From Spirosoma sp. SC4-14 (GTDB taxonomy: Bacteria; Bacteroidota; Bacteroidia; Cytophagales; Spirosomataceae), in the NCBI RefSeq assembly GCF_037201965.1, contig NZ_CP147518.1, positions 5,139,001 to 5,203,000 of the forward strand: a stretch of 64,000 nt of DNA, written 5' to 3'. The notes under the pieces were generated by a model. It saw nothing but the letters and a program-made list of their open reading frames with translations, searched no databases and had not been told where the DNA came from. A program made the translations under genes and the position numbers. Positions within the stretch are counted from its first letter, which is position 1, and each line of letters begins with the position of its first letter. Below are positions 61,539 through 64,000 of the stretch, one piece after another.

Positions 61539-62810
61539 ATGAATACAGACTCAACGCCCCTACCCGAGCGGGTTCGACCGCGTACACTCAACGATATTAT
61601 TGGTCAGCAGAAACTAATGGGACCCAACGGTGCGCTGCGCCGGGCGGTTGATGCCGGGCGACTACCCTCTATGATTCTGTGGGGACCGCCGGGAGTCGGG
61701 AAAACAACGATGGCTTTGTTGCTAGCCGAAGCGGTTAAAAGACCATTTATTGCACTGAGTGCCATCAATTCAGGAGTTAAGGAAATTCGCGATGTACTCA
61801 GCCGCCCATCCGGGATGTTTCCACCCGTTGTATTTATCGACGAAATTCATCGATTCAACAAAAGCCAGCAGGACGCTTTGCTGGGGGCTGTTGAAAAGGG
61901 ACAGATTACACTCATAGGAGCCACCACCGAAAATCCCTCATTCGAAGTCAACAGCGCCCTGCTATCCCGTTGCCAGGTTTACATACTGGAAGCACTCAGT
62001 CGCGATGAGTTGATTCAGGTAGTTGACAGGGCTATCGCTCAGGATGCCTTTTTACAGTCGAAACAAATAAGCGTCGAATCGTATGACGCCTTACTTCGGC
62101 TGTCGGGCGGTGATGGGCGAAAGCTTCTGAATTTACTTGAGCTGGTCGCATCAGCGCATGTTTCGGCTGAGCCACTCATAATCACCGATGAAGGTGTAAC
62201 AACGGTTGCTCAACAGAATATTGCTCGTTATGACAAATCGGGTGAGCAGCATTATGACATTATTTCTGCCTTTATCAAGTCGCTGCGCGGCTCCGACCCC
62301 AATGCAGCCCTGTATTGGATGGCCCGTATGATTGTTGCGGGTGAAGATCCGGTTTTCATTGCCCGACGAATGCTCATTTTGGCGTCGGAAGATATTGGTA
62401 ATGCCAATCCAACGGCTATGATTATGGCATCGGAAGCGGTACAGGCCATTAAGGCAATTGGTATGCCCGAAGGGCGGATTATTCTGTCGCAGGTGGCTGT
62501 TTATCTGGCCACCTCACCCAAAAGCAACGCCAGTTACGTAGCCATCGACGATGCCATAGCGCTGGCCGAACAAACAGCCCATTTGCCGGTACCGCTACAC
62601 CTGCGGAATGCCCCAACCAAACTCATGAAACAGATTGGTTATGGGAAAGAGTACCAGTATGCGCATTCGTATGAAGGCAATTTCGTGCAGCAGAATTTCT
62701 TGCCCGACGATCTGAAAGGACGTAAATTGTATGAACCGGGCCATAATACCCGCGAAGCTGAGATTCGACGCAATTTGCAGAAATGGTGGGGCGAGTGGTA
62801 TGAGTATTGA
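61539..62810 (+). CDS. rarA: Replication-associated recombination ATPase RarA (MgsA)
   Basis: The 423-residue AAA+ ATPase has RPRTLNDIIGQQ, Walker A GPPGVGKTTMALLL, Walker B FIDEIHRFNKSQQDAL, the sensor GATTENPSFEVNSALLSRC and the C-terminal tetramer domain (MIVAGEDPVFIARRMLILAS EDIGNANP). It acts at stalled replication forks. It is complete and single, starting just after a terminator. Confidence 0.95.
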   Translation: MNTDSTPLPERVRPRTLNDIIGQQKLMGPNGALRRAVDAGRLPSMILWGPPGVGKTTMALLLAEAVKRPFIALSAINSGVKEIRDVLSRPSGMFPPVVFIDEIHRFNKSQQDALLGAVEKGQITLIGATTENPSFEVNSALLSRCQVYILEALSRDELIQVVDRAIAQDAFLQSKQISVESYDALLRLSGGDGRKLLNLLELVASAHVSAEPLIITDEGVTTVAQQNIARYDKSGEQHYDIISAFIKSLRGSDPNAALYWMARMIVAGEDPVFIARRMLILASEDIGNANPTAMIMASEAVQAIKAIGMPEGRIILSQVAVYLATSPKSNASYVAIDDAIALAEQTAHLPVPLHLRNAPTKLMKQIGYGKEYQYAHSYEGNFVQQNFLPDDLKGRKLYEPGHNTREAEIRRNLQKWWGEWYEY

Positions 62811-62839
62811 GAAGAGTGCAATCAATGTTAGTAGTACAC

Positions 62840-63208
62840 TTATTTCAAACGCTCCTGAATCAAGGCTACCAACTGATCAAATCGCTGATTCATTTCCTGT
62901 CGTAGCGCATCGACATTTGAATCAATTTTGGTGTCGAGTGACGCAATATGGTCTTGCGTAGCAGTCAAACTTTGCCGAACCTCAACGAAATTTTCATCGA
63001 CGCGGGCAAAACGCTTATCAATCTCAACGAAGTTCTGCCGAACCTGAACCGTTAAATCAGCAACCCCTCTGGCTGCTAGTTCGGCATTTGAATCGGCTCG
63101 AATATCAATTGCCAAAATCTGACCATTCGACTCAATAAGTCGATCCGTTTTCTGAGCTACATCAGCCAATACAGGCTCTATCTGATCAAGACGTTTATCC
63201 GGTGTCAT
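62840..63208 (-). CDS. Small coiled-coil protein of unknown function
   Basis: The 122-residue protein from ATG 63208 (a TTG would add six) is almost entirely heptad-like. Fourteen-residue-type repeats include VRQNFVEIDKRFARVDENFV EVRQSL and IASLDTKIDSNVDALRQEMN. It has no signal or membrane segment and resembles many t-SNARE-like or DUF-type coiled-coil proteins. I name no function. It converges on the rarA gene across 29 bases. Confidence 0.6.
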   Translation of the reverse strand: MTPDKRLDQIEPVLADVAQKTDRLIESNGQILAIDIRADSNAELAARGVADLTVQVRQNFVEIDKRFARVDENFVEVRQSLTATQDHIASLDTKIDSNVDALRQEMNQRFDQLVALIQERLK

Positions 63209-63410
63209 ATCAGCAAATGTAGCCAAAAATTTATTTTTGGAGAATAATTTATGGTACTTAAATAGCTACCGAAAAAGTAAGGGGAGCGTTTAGCCTCAAT
63301 CCTGGCAAATCCTGATCAATGGGTTACACGATGCCGTTAAGTGGCCTCCTGGCTCATCGGCGCAACCCATTAACAATTTTTACCAGCTATAATCTTAACA
63401 AGACAAGTGC

Positions 63411-64000
63411 TTAAAACGCTACGGGTTTCAGCCGCAGTCCGGCATCTTCGGGGAGGCCAAATACCAGATTCATATTCTGCACCGCCTGCCCCGACGCCCC
63501 TTTGGTCAGGTTGTCGATAACGCTCGTGATCAGTAGCTGCCCTTCGTGCAGTTCGAGATGGAGGAAGCATTTATTAGTGTTCACCACCTGCTTCACATCC
63601 ACCGGCGACTCGCTGACGTGCGTAAACAGATGATCGGCATAAAAGTTTTTGTACAGTTCCTTTGCCTCTTCCCGAGTTCCCAAAAATGGAGTGTACACAT
63701 TCGCCATAATTCCCCGTGTGAAGTCGCCACGGTAAGGAATGAAGTTAATCGCGTGATTAAAATCGGGGTCGAGCGCGGTCAGACTCTGCCGAATTTCGGC
63801 CAGATGCTGATGCGTAAAGGCTTTATAGATCGAGATATTGTTGTTGCGCCACGTAAAGCCGGTGGTCGGTACCAGCGCCTGCCCTGCCCCCGTACTGCCC
63901 GTAACGGCGCTGATCTGAATGGCCTCGTTCAGCAAACCGGCCTTAGCCAGCGGCAACAGGGCCAGTTGAATACTCGTCGCGAAACAACCCGGATTAGCCA
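63411..64000 (-). CDS. argC: N-acetyl-gamma-glutamyl-phosphate reductase, C-terminal part
   Basis: The frame runs off the right edge of the window, and its first visible residues are ANPGCFATSIQLALLPLAKA. The Cys in NPGCFAT is the catalytic nucleophile of ArgC. Further motifs are TGSTGAGQ, the family HQHLAEIRQSL, and TPFLG. It reduces N-acetylglutamyl phosphate in arginine synthesis. About 196 residues are visible. The stop at 63411 is followed by 200 bases with no gene. Confidence 0.93.
   Translation of the reverse strand, partial: ANPGCFATSIQLALLPLAKAGLLNEAIQISAVTGSTGAGQALVPTTGFTWRNNNISIYKAFTHQHLAEIRQSLTALDPDFNHAINFIPYRGDFTRGIMANVYTPFLGTREEAKELYKNFYADHLFTHVSESPVDVKQVVNTNKCFLHLELHEGQLLITSVIDNLTKGASGQAVQNMNLVFGLPEDAGLRLKPVAF

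Noticed and set aside
1-64000. tRNA, rRNA, CRISPR arrays, insertion sequences, riboswitches
   Set aside because: I looked for cloverleaf ends, spaced direct repeats, transposase motifs and known leader elements and found none that hold up; weak RNA structures could be missed without a covariance search.

Overview
The window looks like a chromosomal segment of a free-living Bacteroidota bacterium of the order Cytophagales, most likely a Spirosoma-type organism. This is inferred from several things: a fused MurF-alanine racemase, DUF5686, DUF5684 and DUF1460 proteins, a T9SS C-terminal sorting domain, -7 promoter boxes of the TAnnTTTG kind, little Shine-Dalgarno sequence, and many secreted glycan-degrading enzymes. 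I see no tRNA, rRNA, CRISPR array, transposase or phage gene.

Layout. 1-7437: the tail of an unknown gene, a polytopic membrane protein, a secreted protein of unknown function with two good terminators behind it, and an outer-membrane DUF5686 protein. 7517-16145: alpha-glucan and envelope genes, namely beta-phosphoglucomutase, CreD, a PAS-PAS histidine kinase, an exported GH13 and a divergent cytosolic GH13, and a DUF1460 cysteine amidase. 16508-27335: a signalling island. A Ser/Thr kinase with a WG repeat and a DUF5684 protein converge on an eight-gene minus-strand operon encoding a Sel1-repeat Ser/Thr kinase, an FHA-zinc ribbon protein, a protein with three acidic DxDxDG repeats, a zinc ribbon-FHA protein, a PP2C phosphatase with a periplasmic WG region, an exported caspase with an EF-hand loop, a sigma factor and a small acidic anti-sigma-like protein. 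27735-38716: mostly housekeeping genes (SulP transporter, a THUMP-like methyltransferase, NTF2-like and cupin proteins, Lrp/AsnC regulator with a divergent MFS exporter, MurF-Alr, CorA). 39172-59037: carbohydrate use, with a GntR regulator, a GH106-like glycosidase, a CBM6 glycosidase with a T9SS tail, a CocE hydrolase, an XRE/membrane-protein pair, and a complete non-phosphorylating 6-deoxyhexose (L-fucose or L-rhamnose) pathway in two minus-strand blocks. 57832-64000: an HGSNAT-like acyltransferase and adenine deaminase in one operon, an ECF sigma factor, RarA, a small coiled-coil protein and the C-terminal part of ArgC.

How the genes work together. The 6-deoxyhexose block carries transporter, mutarotase, dehydrogenase, lactonase, dehydratase, second dehydrogenase and C-C hydrolase, which is enough to take the sugar to pyruvate and lactate. 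The signalling island has a writer, eraser and readers of Thr phosphorylation plus a transcriptional output (sigma), and its sensor modules (Sel1, WG, DxDxDG repeats, caspase) lie outside the inner membrane or carry export signals. It is the best candidate here for an undescribed system.

Intergenic spacers repeatedly hold short word-like palindromes (cacagagg, accataaacc, cacggat, gtgaagagtg and gattgagcg types), mostly just after stop codons. These look like extragenic repeat families.
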